From an uncultured Chlorobiota bacterium (GTDB taxonomy: Bacteria > Bacteroidota > Bacteroidia > Bacteroidales > JAADGE01), in contig CAMZKI010000132.1 in NCBI GenBank assembly GCA_947311125.1, forward strand, positions 1 through 24,544: a stretch of 24,544 bases of DNA. The letters are read 5' to 3'. Shown one piece after another: positions 1-9,796 of the stretch (positions are counted from its first letter, which is position 1; every line of letters begins with the position of its first letter). Made by a program: the position numbers and the translations under genes. The notes beneath the pieces are model-generated. The model was given only the letters and a program-made list of their open reading frames with translations, had not been told where the DNA came from and made no database searches.

Positions 1-1336
1 ATACCGTATTTTTTTCTTTTTTCAGATTGTTTAAAACCTCCTCTTTTTTTATTAATATTTTTTTACCGGAATTTATTTTGTCGAAAATTAATTCTGAACT
101 GACACCTTTTAGGGGGGCTTCTCTTGCCGGATAAATATCGGTCAGAACTATTTCATCGCAAAGGCTTAAACTTTCAGCAAATTCATCGGCAAAATCGCGA
201 GTTCTGCTGTAAAGATGAGGTTGAAATATTATTATTGTTTTTTTGTCGGGGTAAATGTTTTTTACAGAATTTATGAATGCAGAAAGTTCTTCCGGGTGAT
301 GAGCATAATCATCGATATAAACTAAGTCATCGGTATTTATTATGTAATCGAAACGTCTTTTAACGCCCTGCCAGGAAGACAAGCCGTCCTTTATTTTGTC
401 GAAAGGAATTTTGTGAATATCAGCAACAGCTGCAGCAGCAACGGCATTTTCTATGTTAAGTTTTCCCGGAATATTTAATACTGCATTTTCTATTTTTCCG
501 TTCGGTGTTATTATGTCGAATGTGCTTTTTCGGGTGTTGATTTGAATGTTTTCGGCATAATAATCACATTTTACATCAAGAGAATATGTAAAAGTATTTT
601 CGGGAAAAATATTCTTTGATAATTTAACATCTTTTTTAATTAAAAGGTTGCCGTTTTTGCTTGTTTGAGAAATAAATTGTTCGAAAGTATGTTTAATGTC
701 TTCTATGTTTTTATAAACATCAAGATGATCTTCGTCAACAGCCGTAATTATTGCCGTATAGGGCGATAAGTTCAGAAAAGAACGGTCGTATTCGTCTGCT
801 TCTACAACGGCATATTCTGATATGTCGGGTTTTTCGGAAAGAATAAGATTTGAGTCATAGTTTTTTGAGATACCGCCCAAAAATGCATTGAAGTTTTTTT
901 CGGCTGTTTTGAAAATGTGGGATATTACGGTAGAGACAGATGTTTTTCCGTGAGTTCCGGCAACAGCTATTACTTTGTTTTGAGAAGTAATAATTCCTAA
1001 TATTTCTGCTCTTTTTAAAACCGTATATTTTTTTGATTTGAAAAATTTCAGTTCGGAATGAGATTGTGCAACGGCAGGTGTGTAAACTATTATTACATTG
1101 TTTTTATCTTCAGAAATAACTTCTTTAGGAATCTGCCGAGTATCATCCTTAAAATGAACGGGTATTTTGTTTTTTATCAGTTTCTCGGTAATAATTGTTT
1201 TTGTTCTGTCGTAACCGGCAGTGAAAACCCCTGATTTTTTAAAGAAAAGGGCTATTGCACTCATTCCTATACCCCCTATACCGATGAAGTATACAGCCTT
1301 AATTTTTTTGAGTACGTCTGTATTTTTATTTGCCAC
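1..1336 (-). CDS. murC: UDP-N-acetylmuramate--L-alanine ligase MurC (C-terminal tip cut by window edge)
   Basis: Cytoplasmic Mur ligase that adds L-alanine to UDP-MurNAc using ATP, the first amino-acid step of the peptidoglycan stem peptide. The open frame holds 445 codons and continues past base 1. Visible motifs: the N-terminal nucleotide-binding GIGGIGMS (about residues 19-26), the P-loop GTHGKTS (127-133), the EADEYDRSF segment of the central domain, and DDYAHHPEE in the C-terminal domain. The family is about 450-480 residues, so only a short tail should be missing. The start is GTG at 1336, 3 bp after the murG stop. The first in-frame ATG lies inside the GIGGIGMS motif and is too late, so GTG is the credible start. 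No Shine-Dalgarno is visible; expression probably depends on readthrough from murG. Identity is very secure. Confidence 0.96.
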   Translation of the reverse strand, partial: MANKNTDVLKKIKAVYFIGIGGIGMSAIALFFKKSGVFTAGYDRTKTIITEKLIKNKIPVHFKDDTRQIPKEVISEDKNNVIIVYTPAVAQSHSELKFFKSKKYTVLKRAEILGIITSQNKVIAVAGTHGKTSVSTVISHIFKTAEKNFNAFLGGISKNYDSNLILSEKPDISEYAVVEADEYDRSFLNLSPYTAIITAVDEDHLDVYKNIEDIKHTFEQFISQTSKNGNLLIKKDVKLSKNIFPENTFTYSLDVKCDYYAENIQINTRKSTFDIITPNGKIENAVLNIPGKLNIENAVAAAAVADIHKIPFDKIKDGLSSWQGVKRRFDYIINTDDLVYIDDYAHHPEELSAFINSVKNIYPDKKTIIIFQPHLYSRTRDFADEFAESLSLCDEIVLTDIYPAREAPLKGVSSELIFDKINSGKKILIKKEEVLNNLKKEKNTV

Positions 1337-1339
1337 TTT

Positions 1340-2443
1340 TTAGTATTTGATAAGATTCAAAATTTCTTTTCCTATTAAAATGTCAGCATCCGGCATTCTT
1401 TCATTTAAAATATTTTCTGATAGTTGTTTTAATTTATTTTCGTCTTTTATAATTTGCAGGGCTTTGTCAATAAGTTTGCTCTTTGCTTCATTATCTTCGA
1501 TTAAAACTGCGGCGTTAATATTTACCAGAGCTTCTGCATTTTTTTTCTGATGGTCTTCCGCGACATTCGGCGAAGGCACCAAAATTGATGCTTTGCCGAG
1601 CATGGCAAGTTCTGAGATTGTTCCGGCACCGGCTCTTGAAATTACAAGGTCTGCTGCTTTGTATGCTAAATCCATACGAGAGATAAAATCATATATTTTA
1701 ATATTAGAAGGACTCAGTTTTTCTGCAGCTTTCAGAGAATTTTCGTAATAGTTTTTGCCTGTTTGCCATATAAAGAAAATGTCGGAAGATGCAATTTTAT
1801 TTAAATTTTCTATAATTGCATCATTTATGCTTTTCGCACCGCCGCTGCCTCCGAGACTTAAAATAACTTTTTTATCGGCCTCTAAGTTAAAAAAAGATAA
1901 AACTTCATCTCTGTCGGCAGGAGTATCTTTTATTTTTTCTCTGACAGGGTTTCCGGTTTTTACCACTTTGTTTTCCGGGAAATGTTTTTTGGCGGCATCA
2001 TATGCCACACAAATTTTATCTGCTCTTTTCGCAAGTATTTTATTCGTAATTCCGGGATATGAATTTTGCTCTTGTATAACTGTCGGAATTTTTCTTAAAG
2101 AAGCAACATAAACTCCGGGTCCGCTTGCATATCCGCCCACGCCAACAACTACATCTGGCTTGAAACGCCTGATAATTTTGTTTGCTTTGAAGAGGCTGCT
2201 CATTAATCTGAATATGTTTTTAATAAATTCAAAAGATAGTTTCCTCTGAAAACCGCGAATGTTTAAAAGTTTAATTTTAAAGCCGGCTTCAGGAACTTTC
2301 TTTTCTTCTATTTTGCCTTTTGCACCGACAAATAATATATCAATATTGCTGTCAGCTCTTTTTAGTGCTTGTGCAATTGCAATTGCCGGAAAAATATGCC
2401 CTCCGGTTCCGCCTCCGGTTATTAATATTTTTTTTTGTTTCAT
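1340..2443 (-). CDS. murG: UDP-N-acetylglucosamine--lipid I GlcNAc transferase MurG
   Basis: Peripheral membrane GT-B glycosyltransferase on the cytoplasmic face. It transfers GlcNAc from UDP-GlcNAc to lipid I, giving lipid II. The 367 residues match the usual length (about 350-370). The N-terminal glycine-rich loop GGGTGGH (residues 10-16) is followed by FPA. A second glycine-rich loop, GGSGGAKSIND, lies near residue 200, and SRAGAGTISEL in the C-terminal domain fits the donor-binding region. The ATG start lies 3 bp from the ftsW stop and the stop lies 3 bp before the murC start, so the gene is embedded in the dcw operon. Nothing is broken or unusual. Confidence 0.97.
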   Translation of the reverse strand: MKQKKILITGGGTGGHIFPAIAIAQALKRADSNIDILFVGAKGKIEEKKVPEAGFKIKLLNIRGFQRKLSFEFIKNIFRLMSSLFKANKIIRRFKPDVVVGVGGYASGPGVYVASLRKIPTVIQEQNSYPGITNKILAKRADKICVAYDAAKKHFPENKVVKTGNPVREKIKDTPADRDEVLSFFNLEADKKVILSLGGSGGAKSINDAIIENLNKIASSDIFFIWQTGKNYYENSLKAAEKLSPSNIKIYDFISRMDLAYKAADLVISRAGAGTISELAMLGKASILVPSPNVAEDHQKKNAEALVNINAAVLIEDNEAKSKLIDKALQIIKDENKLKQLSENILNERMPDADILIGKEILNLIKY

Positions 2444-2446
2444 ATT

Positions 2447-3601
2447 TTATTCGGTTTTATCACCTGCATCAGTTTTTTCGTTTTGATACTTACTTACGTT
2501 TAAAATAACACCAACAGCAAAGCTCGTTACCAGCAGAGATGTTCTGCCCATACTTATCAGCGGTAATGTTTGCCCTGTTACGGGCAGAGCTCCGACAGAC
2601 ACACCTATATTTATAAATGCCTGAAAAACAATCATAAGGCTAAATCCGAGCACAAGGTATATTGCAAACAGGCTTTTAGACTTGTTAGCAGCTCTTATGC
2701 CTCTGTAAAACAGTATTATATAGAGAGTTATGATGAATAAGGCCAAGAGAAGTCCGTATTCTTCAGTAATAAAAGCAAAAATAAAATCAGAGTGAGATTG
2801 CGGAAGTAAGTATCTGAGCGTTCCGTTACCCGGACCTTTTCCGAAAAAACCGCCGTTAACAATTGCCATTTTTGAAACATCTGATTGGTATGTGTCATCC
2901 GGACTGAGGTTTTCCTCATTTCCGAAAAATGTTTCGATTCTGTGCTGCCAGGTTGAATACCTGCCGGGTAACTCTAAAACTTCGGCGGCTAAGACATACA
3001 TAATCATTAAAACAACAGATATAAGCAGAATCTTATAAATAATTTTAATTTTTACTCCTGCCGCAAAAAATATTACGGCAACAATGAGCCCTATAAGCAT
3101 TGCAGATGACAAGTCGGCGGGAAATATTAATCCTATTGTAATGACACTTGCAACAGCAGCTTTTTTTACATTTTTCTCGTAAGTTTCTTTATCTGCTTTT
3201 ATTGCAAGATTTTTTGCAACAAACATTATAAGGGCAATTTTAGCAATCTCAGAAGTTTGTATTATGATTCCGGTTCCGGGAAGAGCTATCCATCTTTTTG
3301 CATCATTATATGATACTCCGGACAATAAAGTGATTAAGAGCAGTATAATGGCTACCGGAAAAAGCACCTTAGCAACAGCAAAATAAGATTTATAGGGTAT
3401 CTTATAGCTTAAATAAATAACGGAAGAGGCCATTATAACAGCAAAAATCTGTTTTATAAGAAAGTGCATATCGCCTTGATATGCTTTATGAGAGATTAAT
3501 GCCGATGCGCTGTAAACCGCAGGTACTGATATAATGAGCAACAAAAAAGCTATTGCCCAAATTACGGCATCACCTTTAAAATATTTTTTTAAAATAATCA
3601 T
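2447..3601 (-). CDS. ftsW: Septal peptidoglycan polymerase FtsW (SEDS family)
   Basis: Multi-pass inner-membrane SEDS glycosyltransferase that polymerises lipid II at the septum in complex with its class B PBP partner (the ftsI product here). The 384-residue protein has about ten hydrophobic segments. It carries the family signatures KRWIALPG (about 102-109), the GKGPGNG loop (255-260), and HSDFIFAFITEE (from about 270), in which the Asp corresponds to the catalytic Asp of SEDS proteins. FtsW and RodA are hard to separate by sequence alone; the dcw position between murD and murG argues for FtsW. The start is 6 bp from the murD stop. Confidence 0.95.
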   Translation of the reverse strand: MIILKKYFKGDAVIWAIAFLLLIISVPAVYSASALISHKAYQGDMHFLIKQIFAVIMASSVIYLSYKIPYKSYFAVAKVLFPVAIILLLITLLSGVSYNDAKRWIALPGTGIIIQTSEIAKIALIMFVAKNLAIKADKETYEKNVKKAAVASVITIGLIFPADLSSAMLIGLIVAVIFFAAGVKIKIIYKILLISVVLMIMYVLAAEVLELPGRYSTWQHRIETFFGNEENLSPDDTYQSDVSKMAIVNGGFFGKGPGNGTLRYLLPQSHSDFIFAFITEEYGLLLALFIITLYIILFYRGIRAANKSKSLFAIYLVLGFSLMIVFQAFINIGVSVGALPVTGQTLPLISMGRTSLLVTSFAVGVILNVSKYQNEKTDAGDKTE

Positions 3602-3607
3602 TTTGTC

Positions 3608-4945
3608 TTATAAATTTCTTACAGCTTCCTTAAATTTTTTGCCTCTGTCTTCATAATCTTTAAATAAATCAAAACTTGCACAAGCCGGGGACAGGAGCAC
3701 ATTGTCTCCTTCATCTGCAAGCTGATATGATAATTTTACGGCATCTTCCATAGATTTTGTATCATACACAGGCACTATGTCTTTGAAAGCATTAAAAACC
3801 GGGCTGTTGTCAATGCCGAGAGCAACAATTGCCTTAACTTTTCGGCTTATCAAATCTTTTAATATACCGTAATCGTTTCCTTTATCCTGACCGCCCATAA
3901 TTAAAACAATTTTTTCATCGACGGTTTTCAAAGCATACCAAACAGAATTTACGTTTGTGGCTTTAGAATCGTTAATAAACTGTATTCCTCTTATTTTAAG
4001 GTATTTTTCGAGGCGATGCTCAACACCTGTAAAATCAGACAGGCTTATTTTCAATTTCCGGTCGGAAATATTGTTCAGAAGAGCTGTTATTCCTGCTGCC
4101 ATTGAGTTATAGACATTGTGGTCGCCTTCAAGTGTTAATAATCCGTTTTCCATGGTAAATTGTTTTGTGTTTGTTTTTATGAAAATTTTGCCGTCTTTTC
4201 TGTATGCACCTTGCTTTACCTTCTTTTTTATTGAGAAAGGATACTGTCCGGCTTTAATAATTCTTTTAGAAATTTCGGAACTTATAACATCATCATCGGC
4301 ACAATAAATAAATGCGTCATTCTCTGTCTGGTTTTGAATTATTTTGAATTTTGAGGAAACGTAATTCTCAAATTTATTTTCGTATCTGTTTAAATGGTCA
4401 GGTGTTATATTCAGCAAAACGGCAATGTCTGCTTTAAAATCTTTCATTCCGTCAAGCTGAAAGCTGCTTAATTCAAGCACGTAAATATCAAAATTGTTCT
4501 CGGCAACCTGTCTTGCCAGAGATCTTCCTACATTTCCTGCTAATCCTGCATTTAATCCTGCTTTCTTAAGAAGATGAAAAATCCATTCTGTTGTTGTGGT
4601 TTTACCGTTACTTCCGGTTATACATATCATTTTTGCATCGGTATATTTTCCTGCAAATTCAATTTCTGAAATTACCGAAATATTTTTCGCTCTCGCTTTT
4701 TTAACAATATCAGCTGTATCCGGAATTCCGGGACTTTTTATTATAATATCGCTATTTAAAATAAGGTTCTCGGTATGTTTGTTTTCTTCAAAAGTTATAT
4801 TATAATCCTGTAATGTTTTTTTATAATCGGGTTTAATTTCTTCGATATCGGAAACAAAGACATCAAAACCTTGTTTTAATGCAAGAATTGCTGCTCCGGT
4901 TCCGCTTTCTCCTGCTCCGAGTATTACCGCTCTTTGTTTTTTCAT
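3608..4945 (-). CDS. murD: UDP-N-acetylmuramoyl-L-alanine--D-glutamate ligase MurD
   Basis: Cytoplasmic Mur ligase that adds D-glutamate to UDP-MurNAc-L-Ala with ATP. The 445 residues fit the family length (about 440-450). The N-terminal Rossmann-like domain begins ILGAGESGTGAA, the P-loop is GSNGKTTTT (from 111), the central domain has NITPDHLNRY, and the C-terminal domain has FINDSKATN and LLSPACASFDLF, which are typical of MurD. The ATG start lies 16 bp after the mraY stop. It is an ordinary member of the operon with no visible damage. Confidence 0.97.
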   Translation of the reverse strand: MKKQRAVILGAGESGTGAAILALKQGFDVFVSDIEEIKPDYKKTLQDYNITFEENKHTENLILNSDIIIKSPGIPDTADIVKKARAKNISVISEIEFAGKYTDAKMICITGSNGKTTTTEWIFHLLKKAGLNAGLAGNVGRSLARQVAENNFDIYVLELSSFQLDGMKDFKADIAVLLNITPDHLNRYENKFENYVSSKFKIIQNQTENDAFIYCADDDVISSEISKRIIKAGQYPFSIKKKVKQGAYRKDGKIFIKTNTKQFTMENGLLTLEGDHNVYNSMAAGITALLNNISDRKLKISLSDFTGVEHRLEKYLKIRGIQFINDSKATNVNSVWYALKTVDEKIVLIMGGQDKGNDYGILKDLISRKVKAIVALGIDNSPVFNAFKDIVPVYDTKSMEDAVKLSYQLADEGDNVLLSPACASFDLFKDYEDRGKKFKEAVRNL

Positions 4946-4961
4946 TTTTTTGTTTTACTAC

Positions 4962-6188
4962 CTATCTTATTTTTAGAGTTATAATTGTTAAAATTGCCAG
5001 AAGAATACCTACAATCCAAAAACGAGAAACTATTTTAGATTCCGGTAAGCCTTTTTTCTGAAAGTGGTGGTGCAGAGGCGCCATTAAAAATATTCTTCTG
5101 CCTTCGCCGTATTTTTTTCTTGTATATTTAAACCAAGCTACCTGCAGCATAACTGATAAATTTTCGACAAGAAATATTCCCGCAAGAAGCGGAATTAAAA
5201 GTTCTTTTCTTACAATAACGGCAAAAACCGCAATAATTCCGCCTATTGTAAGACTTCCCGTATCGCCCATAAATACTTGTGCCGGATAAGAATTATACCA
5301 AAGAAATCCTATTGTAGCCCCCATAAATGCCGAGGCAAAGATTACAAGTTCTCCGATGTCGGGGATATACATAATGTTAAGGTAATCCGCAAATATCAGG
5401 TTTCCGGAAACATATGCGAATATACCGAGTGCTCCGCCGATTATTGAAGATGTTCCTGCCGCGAGACCGTCCAGCCCGTCGGTCATATTTGCTCCGTTTG
5501 AAACAGCAGTTATTATTATAACAACAAGGGCAATAAAAGTAATCCATGCTAAAATTTCCGAGTTTTCTCCGCCGAAATTAACAAGTTTTTTATAGTTGAG
5601 TTCATTGTTTTTTACAAAAGGAATGGTTGTTTTCAGCGGTTTTTCGCTTTGTGAATAATACTCTCTGCTGACTTCAACTTCGGGGGTGCATAATTCGGAT
5701 GCGACAGGGTTTTCTCTTATTTGAATGTCATCGCTGAAATAAAATGTCAAACCCACGATTAAGCCGAGAGTAACTTGTCCGAATATTTTGTATTTCCCGG
5801 ATAAACCGGCTTTGTTTTTTCTGAATGTTTTGATATAATCATCAATAAATCCGATTATTCCCATCCAAACGGTTGTGATAATCATTAATATTATATAGAT
5901 GTTGTCTAAGCGGGCAAATAAAATAACGGGAATAAGAATTGCAGCAATTATAATTATACCTCCCATTGTGGGGGTTCCTTTTTTTGCGTATTGTCCTTCC
6001 AGTCCTAAATCTCTTACTACTTCACCTACTTGTTTTTTTTGCAGAAAAAGGATTATTTTTTTTCCGAAAATCATTGAAACAATTAAGGAGGTAACAGCAG
6101 CCAATCCTGCTCTGAACGACAGATACCTGAACAATCCGGCTCCGGAAAAATCAATTTTGTCAAGATATTCGAATAAATAGTAAAGCAT
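4962..6188 (-). CDS. mraY: Phospho-N-acetylmuramoyl-pentapeptide transferase MraY
   Basis: Integral membrane enzyme that transfers phospho-MurNAc-pentapeptide from UDP to undecaprenyl phosphate, making lipid I. Motifs present: GTPTMGG (71-77), the DDY pair (D116, D117), NMTDGLDG (234-241), MGDTGSL, and APLHHHFQKKG near residue 370, which together cover the known Mg2+ and substrate sites. The 408-residue length exceeds the roughly 320-360 of Proteobacteria and Firmicutes because of an extra hydrophilic segment at about residues 153-209 between membrane helices, a form I recall from Bacteroidota MraY. It lies 14 bp after the murE stop. Confidence 0.97.
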   Translation of the reverse strand: MLYYLFEYLDKIDFSGAGLFRYLSFRAGLAAVTSLIVSMIFGKKIILFLQKKQVGEVVRDLGLEGQYAKKGTPTMGGIIIIAAILIPVILFARLDNIYIILMIITTVWMGIIGFIDDYIKTFRKNKAGLSGKYKIFGQVTLGLIVGLTFYFSDDIQIRENPVASELCTPEVEVSREYYSQSEKPLKTTIPFVKNNELNYKKLVNFGGENSEILAWITFIALVVIIITAVSNGANMTDGLDGLAAGTSSIIGGALGIFAYVSGNLIFADYLNIMYIPDIGELVIFASAFMGATIGFLWYNSYPAQVFMGDTGSLTIGGIIAVFAVIVRKELLIPLLAGIFLVENLSVMLQVAWFKYTRKKYGEGRRIFLMAPLHHHFQKKGLPESKIVSRFWIVGILLAILTIITLKIR

Positions 6189-6202
6189 TAATCTTTTTTG
6201 TT

Positions 6203-7657
6203 TTATATGGTTTTTAAAAAATATTCAGCAATTTCTTTATCATCAAAATGATATTTTTTCTCTTTAATAATTTGATAGTTTTCGTGTCCTTTTCCGGTTA
6301 TTAAAATAATATCTCCTTTTTGCGCAAGCATAACGGCAAGTTTTATTGCTTCTTTTCTGTCGGTAATTTTCAGAACGTTTTTTTGATTTGTTTCTTTAAT
6401 TCCCTCAAACATATCTTCAATTATTTGCTCAGGATTTTCGTTGCGGGGGTTATCGGATGTAAGTATTAATTTATCGCTGCCTTTTAGTGCTGCTTTTGCC
6501 ATTTCGGGACGTTTTGATTTGTCGCGATTTCCTCCGGCACCGGCAATTGTTATTAGTTTTTGCTTGTCCTTTTTTAATTCGTTTATTGTTTTAAGGACAT
6601 TTTCAATTGCATCAGGCGTGTGTGCATAATCTATAATTACGGTTATTTCATTAATTTTCAGAGTTTCAAATCTGCCCTTTACGGGGAGTATTCCGCTTAT
6701 TATTTGTAAAACATTTTCCGGATTTTCTCCCAGCAGTATTGCGGTTCCGTAAACAGCAGTGATATTGTAAACATTAAATTTTCCGGTAAGTAAAGTCCAA
6801 AATTCTGTTTCGTTTACTGACATTAATGTTCCGTCAAGGTGCATTTCGAGAATTTTAGCTTTAAAATCAGAAAAATTTTTCAGTCCGTAAGTATATTTTC
6901 GGGCAGATGTATTTTGCAGCATTACTTTGCCGTTTTTATCGTCAATGTTTATGAGAGCAAAGGCTTCTTTCGGCAAGTTGTCGAAAAATTGTTTTTTTAC
7001 TTTAAGGTATTCCGAAAATCTTTTGTGATAGTCTAAGTGGTCGTGAGTAATATTTGTAAAAATTCCGCCTGAGAATTTAAGTGCTGCAATTCTGTTTTGA
7101 TGAATACCGTGAGAACTGATTTCCGCAAAGCAATATTCACATTCTGCATCAACCATTTCTTTGAGTAATTTATTGAACGTTAGTGCATCCGGAGTAGTAT
7201 GAGAGGCTTCTGTTTCTTTTTCGTTTATGTAATTTTTTACTGTTGAAATAAGACCGGTTTTATACCCGGCTTTAAGAAATAAGCGGTACAGTAAAGTGGC
7301 GGTTGTTGTTTTTCCGTTTGTTCCGGTAACACCTATAAGTTTAAGTTTTTCTGAGGGGTTGTCGTAAAATTCTGCGGAAGCGAAAGCTAAAGCCGATGAG
7401 GTGTTTGCAGTTTTCAGAACGGTAGTCGGCAAATTATTTTCTTCGATGTTTTCTGCCAAAACTGCAACTGCTCCGTTTTTAACGGCATTTTTAATGAACT
7501 TGTGCCCGTCGGTATTTGTGCCTTTTACGGCAATGAATAAATCGCCGTTTTTTGTTTTGCGTGAATCAAAACTTATACCTGAAATAACAATATCGGTTGA
7601 ACCGGAAATAAGTTCACAGTTAAATTTTGTTAAAATGTCAGACAGTTTCTTTGTCAT
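6203..7657 (-). CDS. murE: UDP-MurNAc-L-Ala-D-Glu--meso-diaminopimelate ligase MurE
   Basis: Cytoplasmic Mur ligase that adds the third residue of the stem peptide. The P-loop GTNGKTTT begins at about residue 112, with SSHGIHQNR and ITHDHLDYH in the central domain. The signature DNPR (402-405) followed by NENP is the motif of meso-diaminopimelate-specific MurE, whereas lysine-adding enzymes have a different tetrapeptide, so the cell wall is inferred to contain mDAP. The length of 484 is normal. Its ATG directly abuts the ftsI stop codon, with no gap, suggesting translational coupling. The next gene is mraY; murF, which often follows murE elsewhere, is not here. Confidence 0.96.
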   Translation of the reverse strand: MTKKLSDILTKFNCELISGSTDIVISGISFDSRKTKNGDLFIAVKGTNTDGHKFIKNAVKNGAVAVLAENIEENNLPTTVLKTANTSSALAFASAEFYDNPSEKLKLIGVTGTNGKTTTATLLYRLFLKAGYKTGLISTVKNYINEKETEASHTTPDALTFNKLLKEMVDAECEYCFAEISSHGIHQNRIAALKFSGGIFTNITHDHLDYHKRFSEYLKVKKQFFDNLPKEAFALINIDDKNGKVMLQNTSARKYTYGLKNFSDFKAKILEMHLDGTLMSVNETEFWTLLTGKFNVYNITAVYGTAILLGENPENVLQIISGILPVKGRFETLKINEITVIIDYAHTPDAIENVLKTINELKKDKQKLITIAGAGGNRDKSKRPEMAKAALKGSDKLILTSDNPRNENPEQIIEDMFEGIKETNQKNVLKITDRKEAIKLAVMLAQKGDIILITGKGHENYQIIKEKKYHFDDKEIAEYFLKTI

Positions 7658-9796
7658 TTAATTTAAAATCAGGTTAATTTTTGTTGTTTCGTTTATTTTG
7701 CTTCCGGGCTTAACAGATTGATATACAACCATTCCTCTTCCTTTTACGGAGACCTCCAATCCTGCTTTTTCAAGAATGTAAACAGCATCTTTTGCACCGA
7801 AATTTTTTACGTCAGGTACTGTTTCTGTGTCAATGCTCAATGTTTTTATATTTAAGGTTTTGCTTTTTTGTGAAACAGAAACCCAATTGTTTACCGAGAT
7901 TTTATTTTCGGTATTCATATTTAAATTTTTCAAAATGCTTTTTATGTCGCTTGCGGCAGCATATTTTATTTTCGGAATTTTAAGGCTGTCCGGAATGCTT
8001 GCAGATTTAGGAGGGTTAATTTCGCTGTCGCGAGAGAATATTTTATCAGCTATTTTTCTGAAAACCGGGGCAGCTGCTTGTGCACCGTAATAGTCGATTT
8101 TAGGCTTGTTTATTTCAACAATGATTGAATATTTAGGATTGTCAGACGGAAAGTATCCGACAAAAGAGGCTCTGTATTGCTCTATATGTTTTTTTCGTGT
8201 GATGTCATAATATTGAGTGGTTCCGGTTTTTCCCGATATTTTATACTTATCGGTATTTATATTTTTTGCTGTTCCGTACATAACAACGTCTCTTAATATT
8301 TTTTGTGCTTTTTTCAGTGTTGATTCGGAACAAATAAGCGGATTTGAAATTTCGGGCTTAAATTTTTTAACGGTAATTCCGTCTTTTTCCAGAGATTTTA
8401 CTATGCGAGGTTTAACTCTTACTCCGTTATTTGCCACGGCATTATAAAATGTAAGAATTTGTAATGGTGAAATTTTAACTTCATAACCGTGGGCAATCAT
8501 TCCCGGAGATGAGGGGGCCCAGGATTTGTCTTCGGGTGATTTTATTTTAGGCTTAATTTCTCCGTAAATATCAATACCTGAAATATCGGTAATACTCATT
8601 GCATCAAGTTGTTCTAAGAAGCGCTCTATTCTGTCTTTTTTTACGTAATTGTCATCAATAATTTTGAGCATTCCTACATTTGATGATTTTGCAAAGACTT
8701 GCCAAACCGGAATTTTGCCGTAACTTTCCGCTCCTGCATCGTCAACCGGAACCCCGTGATACATTATGTGTCCGTTTCCGGTGTTTATTATATCGTCTAA
8801 ATCAACATATCCGTCTTCAAGTGCAGCCATAAGGACGGGAAGCTTGAAAGTAGAGCCCGGAGCAAGGTTTTCGCCTACGGCATAATTAAATATTTCTGAG
8901 AAGTTGTTATTTTCATATCTTTTCAGATTAACGATTGCTTTTATGAATCCGGTTTTAACTTCCATAACCACAACGGAGCCGTAATCTGCTTTTAGCTTTG
9001 TGAGTTGCTGCCTTAAAATAAAATCAACGTAATCTTGTAAATCAATATCAACAGTTGTTTGCAAGTCTAAGCCGTCTTCTGCCAGAACTATTTCTCCTCC
9101 TTTAATTTTTCTCCAGTTTCCGCCGCCTATTTTTTGCATATAATATTTTCCTGCACGCCCGCCGAGTTCACGATTGTAGGAGTATTCCAAACCTGCTTTT
9201 CCCTGAATAATACCTGTTTCCTTATCTTCACCCATGAATCCGATTGTCCTTCTCATTAGTTCGCCGAAAGGTCTTTTTCTTTTTGTGATTTTTTTGCTTA
9301 TAAAGCCCCCTTTGTTTGAAGGTAAACGAAAAAGCGGGAATTGTCTGATGATAACATACTCGTCATAGGTTAGTTTTTCGGCAATTTTTAAGTAACGTTC
9401 CTTTTTATTGCGTGCATCTATAAGCTTTTTTTTGTATTCTGATTTTGATTTATCTTTTAGAAAGTTTGAGAGGCAGAATGCGAGAGAATCAATGTTTTCA
9501 GAGAAGCGTTTGTCTGTTAAGCCGCCGGCTTGTGTGTCCATAAAAATGTCGTAATAACTTATTGATGATGCTAATAACTTGCCTTTTGCATCATAAATAC
9601 TTCCTCTGTCCGGTATTGTTTCTCTTAAGTCAACGGCAATTTTATTTATTCTGTCTTGCCAAACCTCGTTTTTAAAAAACATTACAGAGATGAGCTTGAA
9701 TATTAAAAAAACGGCAAAAACGGCAATGAACAGATATATTATACCCATTCGAAATATTATTTGATTTTTGCCTGTATGTTTATTTTCTGGGCTCAT
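7658..9796 (-). CDS. ftsI: Division-specific peptidoglycan transpeptidase (class B PBP, FtsI/PBP3) with C-terminal PASTA domain
   Basis: Septal D,D-transpeptidase that crosslinks new peptidoglycan, anchored in the inner membrane with a periplasmic catalytic domain. Layout of the 712 residues: short cytoplasmic tail, one membrane helix (about 16-40), the PBP dimerisation region, and a transpeptidase domain. The transpeptidase has the three active-site motifs S315-T-F-K, S371-S-N and K523-T-G-T. One C-terminal PASTA repeat (about 645-712, starting VPDVKNFGAKDAV) follows a linker. Enterobacterial FtsI lacks PASTA; Bacteroidota dcw PBPs commonly carry it. The start overlaps the ftsL stop by 4 nt (ATGA) and the stop abuts murE, so the gene sits in a coupled block. 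FtsW from the same operon is its presumed polymerase partner. Confidence 0.95.
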   Translation of the reverse strand: MSPENKHTGKNQIIFRMGIIYLFIAVFAVFLIFKLISVMFFKNEVWQDRINKIAVDLRETIPDRGSIYDAKGKLLASSISYYDIFMDTQAGGLTDKRFSENIDSLAFCLSNFLKDKSKSEYKKKLIDARNKKERYLKIAEKLTYDEYVIIRQFPLFRLPSNKGGFISKKITKRKRPFGELMRRTIGFMGEDKETGIIQGKAGLEYSYNRELGGRAGKYYMQKIGGGNWRKIKGGEIVLAEDGLDLQTTVDIDLQDYVDFILRQQLTKLKADYGSVVVMEVKTGFIKAIVNLKRYENNNFSEIFNYAVGENLAPGSTFKLPVLMAALEDGYVDLDDIINTGNGHIMYHGVPVDDAGAESYGKIPVWQVFAKSSNVGMLKIIDDNYVKKDRIERFLEQLDAMSITDISGIDIYGEIKPKIKSPEDKSWAPSSPGMIAHGYEVKISPLQILTFYNAVANNGVRVKPRIVKSLEKDGITVKKFKPEISNPLICSESTLKKAQKILRDVVMYGTAKNINTDKYKISGKTGTTQYYDITRKKHIEQYRASFVGYFPSDNPKYSIIVEINKPKIDYYGAQAAAPVFRKIADKIFSRDSEINPPKSASIPDSLKIPKIKYAAASDIKSILKNLNMNTENKISVNNWVSVSQKSKTLNIKTLSIDTETVPDVKNFGAKDAVYILEKAGLEVSVKGRGMVVYQSVKPGSKINETTKINLILN

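Noticed and set aside
2447..3601. Assignment as RodA rather than FtsW
   Set aside because: The sequence alone fits either, but position between murD and murG in the dcw cluster supports FtsW.
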